Made by a program: the position numbers and the translations under genes. From JAHEEL01 sp964195545 (GTDB lineage Bacteria; Actinomycetota; Acidimicrobiia; Spongiisociales; UBA5794): a DNA stretch of 6,875 nucleotides. The notes under the pieces are model-generated. The model saw only the letters and a program-made list of their open reading frames with translations, was not told the DNA's origin and did not search any database. Positions 5,874 through 6,875 of this stretch are shown here, piece by piece (within the stretch, counting starts at the first letter, position 1; the number at the start of each line of letters is the position of its first letter). The DNA lies in assembly GCA_964195545.1 (NCBI GenBank), contig CAXMQQ010000044.1, positions 1 through 6,875 on the forward strand, in the 5' to 3' direction.

Positions 5874-6136
5874 AGATCGGAAGGGTCTCCGGCAACGTCG
5901 TCTCGACGATCAACCATCCATTCTTCGACGGGCGGGCCCTCATGTTCTGCGACATTCTCGATGTCAACGGAGAACCCAACGGATACACGATCGCCGTTGA
6001 CACCGTCGGTGCCGGCGTTGGAGAAGCGGTGTTGATCATCGATGAAGGCACTTCGGCCCGCCAGATCTTCGGCTTGACAACCGGACCGATTCGCGCCGCC
6101 ATCGTCGGCATCATCGACTCGATCGACACCGTCTGA
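5870..6136 (+). CDS. BMC-P pentameric vertex protein, copy 3
   Basis: 88 residues, start ATG at 5870 with AGGTG (5860-5864) 5 bases upstream. The same frame stays open upstream to 5552, but that part overlaps two real genes and has no BMC character, so the short form is correct. Marks: MKIGRVSGNVVSTI, ALMFCDILD (23-31), AVDTVGAGVGEAVLIIDEGT (42-61) followed by SAR, and AAIVGIIDSIDTV at the end. It keeps the full glycine motif of copy 1. It is the last shell gene of the run; no hairpin terminator follows it before the next gene at 6176. Confidence 0.94.
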   Translation: MKIGRVSGNVVSTINHPFFDGRALMFCDILDVNGEPNGYTIAVDTVGAGVGEAVLIIDEGTSARQIFGLTTGPIRAAIVGIIDSIDTV

Positions 6137-6162
6137 TACTCCGGATATTGGACATTGGCATC

Positions 6163-6168
6163 TAGCCT
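6163..6168 (+). promoter_or_regulatory. Possible -10 box of a leaderless promoter for the lipoprotein gene
   Basis: TAGCCT lies 7 bases before the GTG at 6176, the spacing expected if the transcript starts at the start codon. There is no Shine-Dalgarno sequence. No clear -35 sits at 17-18 bases; TTGGAC at 6148-6153 is too close. Confidence 0.4.
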
Positions 6169-6175
6169 CCGCGCT

Positions 6176-6544
6176 GTGCTGAAACGAACGCTCATCGTCC
6201 TGACCCTCGTGCTCGCCCTCGTGCTGTCCGCCTGTGGCGGTGGCCAACCGGAGACGTGCGATGACATCGCCGACGTCACTATCGATCTCATGCAGGATCT
6301 CATCCATAACGTCGAGCAGGAAGTCGGAGACTTGACGGTCGAAGAACTCGTCGCCACGCAGGGCGACCTGCCCTCGGTCGAGGAGTTTCAGGAAGAAGCG
6401 ACGAAGATCAACGAGCAGGCTGTCGAACTCCAGTGCAGCCAGACCACGATCGAGACCCTCGTCGCTGAGAGAGTCCACGAACTCGAGGCCACGACTCCGA
6501 TAGGCCAGTTCATAATCGAGGCCATTCGGTCAGGTGGGCTGTAA
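6176..6544 (+). CDS. Small secreted lipoprotein of unknown function
   Basis: 122 residues from GTG at 6176; a TTG at 6155 would add seven residues. Residues 2-4 (LKR) are basic, 5-16 hydrophobic, and the lipobox LSAC ends at Cys20, followed by a Gly run. The mature protein would be lipid-anchored outside the cell membrane. It is acidic and mostly helical-looking, with two more cysteines (28 and 87) that could pair. I do not recognise the family. I prefer the GTG start because it puts a normal basic n-region first and because of the TAGCCT box. It is 39 bases after the last shell gene on the same strand, yet as an exported protein with its own likely promoter it is probably not part of the compartment. 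Confidence 0.8.
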   Translation: MLKRTLIVLTLVLALVLSACGGGQPETCDDIADVTIDLMQDLIHNVEQEVGDLTVEELVATQGDLPSVEEFQEEATKINEQAVELQCSQTTIETLVAERVHELEATTPIGQFIIEAIRSGGL

Positions 6545-6550
6545 GTCGCC

Positions 6551-6578
6551 AGCTTTGAGCGATGGACTTTGAGAATCA
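6551..6578. repeat. Degenerate 7-bp repeat (AGCTTTG-like), second copy
   Basis: Heptamers AGCTTTG, AGCGATG, GACTTTG, AGAATCA follow directly after the lipoprotein stop. The words match the array at 2814-2848 (AGCTTTGAGC occurs in both). As there, the array starts at or within a few bases of a stop codon. Confidence 0.5.
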
Positions 6579-6610
6579 TGTCCATGTCGGCGAGGCTCGG
6601 TGTGCCGTGT

Positions 6611-6740
6611 CCTCTTCCCTCCCTTTAGGGGAGGGTGGCGGCGCCGGCAGGCGCTGACGGAAGGGGTCAGACGGTTCTCTTCACCTGTGGCTCTTGACCC
6701 CCTCCGTCGCCCTGGCGGGCGCCACCTCCCCCTGAAGAGG
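6611..6740. repeat. Long imperfect inverted repeat made of two opposed copies of the dispersed repeat
   Basis: The left arm (6611-6669) runs CCTCTTCC to GGGGTCA; the right arm (6695-6740) runs TGACCCC to GAAGAGG. The arms are reverse complements of each other with gaps, around a 25-base loop (6670-6694). The right arm carries the same blocks as copy A at 1-42: CCTCCGTC (6701-6708) and CACCTCCCCCTGA (6723-6735). The left arm also has its own hairpin, CCCTCCC (6617-6623) with GGGAGGG (6629-6635). Possible roles are a strong RNA hairpin ending transcription from the lipoprotein gene, or a small non-autonomous mobile element. There is no T-run like that of a classic intrinsic terminator. Confidence 0.65.
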
Positions 6741-6780
6741 TGCGGCGTATTTGATGCTCGCGTTTTGGGTTGGGGTTCGA

Positions 6781-6786
6781 TAGGTT
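6781..6786 (+). promoter_or_regulatory. Possible -10 box of a leaderless promoter
   Basis: TAGGTT lies 6 bases before the ATG at 6793. It is the same layout as for the genes at 679 and 6176. No -35 is evident. Confidence 0.3.
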
Positions 6787-6792
6787 CCGCGT

Positions 6793-6875
6793 ATGACTGT
6801 TACCCGTGTGGTCCGGTTGGGTCCGTCTCGTGAGTTGTGTGGCACGACACCTGAACAGTTCGGTGATCTACTGAT
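6793..6875 (+). CDS. 5' end of an unidentified gene (cut by window edge)
   Basis: ATG at 6793 opens a frame with no stop up to the window end, about 27 codons. It begins MTVTRVVRLGPSRELCGTTP. There is no Shine-Dalgarno sequence, but TAGGTT 6 bases upstream suits a leaderless start. The basic first strand recalls the start of some TnpB-type transposon proteins, but the piece is too short to assign. The reverse strand is also open here, so even coding direction is not certain. Confidence 0.4.
   Translation, partial: MTVTRVVRLGPSRELCGTTPEQFGDLL

Noticed and set aside
5834..6478. 214-codon acidic minus-strand frame
   Set aside because: Antisense to BMC-P copy 3 and the lipoprotein; the + strand genes have clear family or lipobox signals.
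6600..6833. 77-codon + strand frame
   Set aside because: It runs through the inverted repeat element, has no ribosome site and gives a composition unlike a protein.

Overview
The window holds an almost complete bacterial microcompartment (BMC) operon on the + strand (767-6136). BMCs are protein-shelled metabolic organelles. This one has three enzymes and six shell proteins. The enzymes are an RpiB-like sugar-phosphate isomerase, a DeoC deoxyribose-phosphate aldolase and a CoA-acylating aldehyde dehydrogenase of the PduP/EutE kind. The shell set is one hexamer protein (BMC-H), two tandem-domain trimer proteins (BMC-T, one of the stacked type and one of the single type) and three pentamer vertex proteins (BMC-P). 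From memory, this enzyme pairing matches the class called sugar-phosphate-utilizing (SPU) BMCs, and the shell proteins look most like those of Haliangium ochraceum. No search was run.

Layout. 1-679 on the minus strand is the 5' part of a MerR-like helix-turn-helix protein with a coiled coil; its 3' end lies beyond the window. 680-766 is a short divergent promoter region with palindromes. 767-2818 is rpiB-like, deoC and stacked-type BMC-T, with each start overlapping the previous stop. 2819-2918 is a 100-base gap with a degenerate 7-bp repeat and a possible internal promoter. 2919-6136 is BMC-H, BMC-P, aldehyde dehydrogenase, single-type BMC-T, BMC-P and BMC-P, most of them overlapping or nearly so. 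6176-6544 is a small lipoprotein, probably leaderless. 6545-6792 has no gene and carries a heptamer repeat and a long imperfect inverted repeat. 6793-6875 is the start of an unidentified reading frame cut by the window edge.

How the genes work together (inference from families). DeoC would split 2-deoxyribose 5-phosphate into glyceraldehyde 3-phosphate and acetaldehyde inside the shell. The dehydrogenase would turn the volatile, reactive acetaldehyde into acetyl-CoA with NAD+ and CoA. The RpiB-like protein would act on a sugar phosphate before or beside DeoC, but the usual catalytic cysteine is replaced by aspartate. All three enzymes begin with a similar short amphipathic helix, likely the tags that bring them into the shell. 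No alcohol dehydrogenase or phosphotransacylase, the usual cofactor-recycling enzymes, is present here.

Organism. The DNA is GC-rich with frequent GTG/TTG starts. Several genes have a TANNNT box 6-7 bases before the start codon, as in leaderless transcripts. The HTH/coiled-coil protein resembles ones I associate with Acidimicrobiia. An actinobacterium, possibly Acidimicrobiia, is my best guess, at moderate to low confidence.
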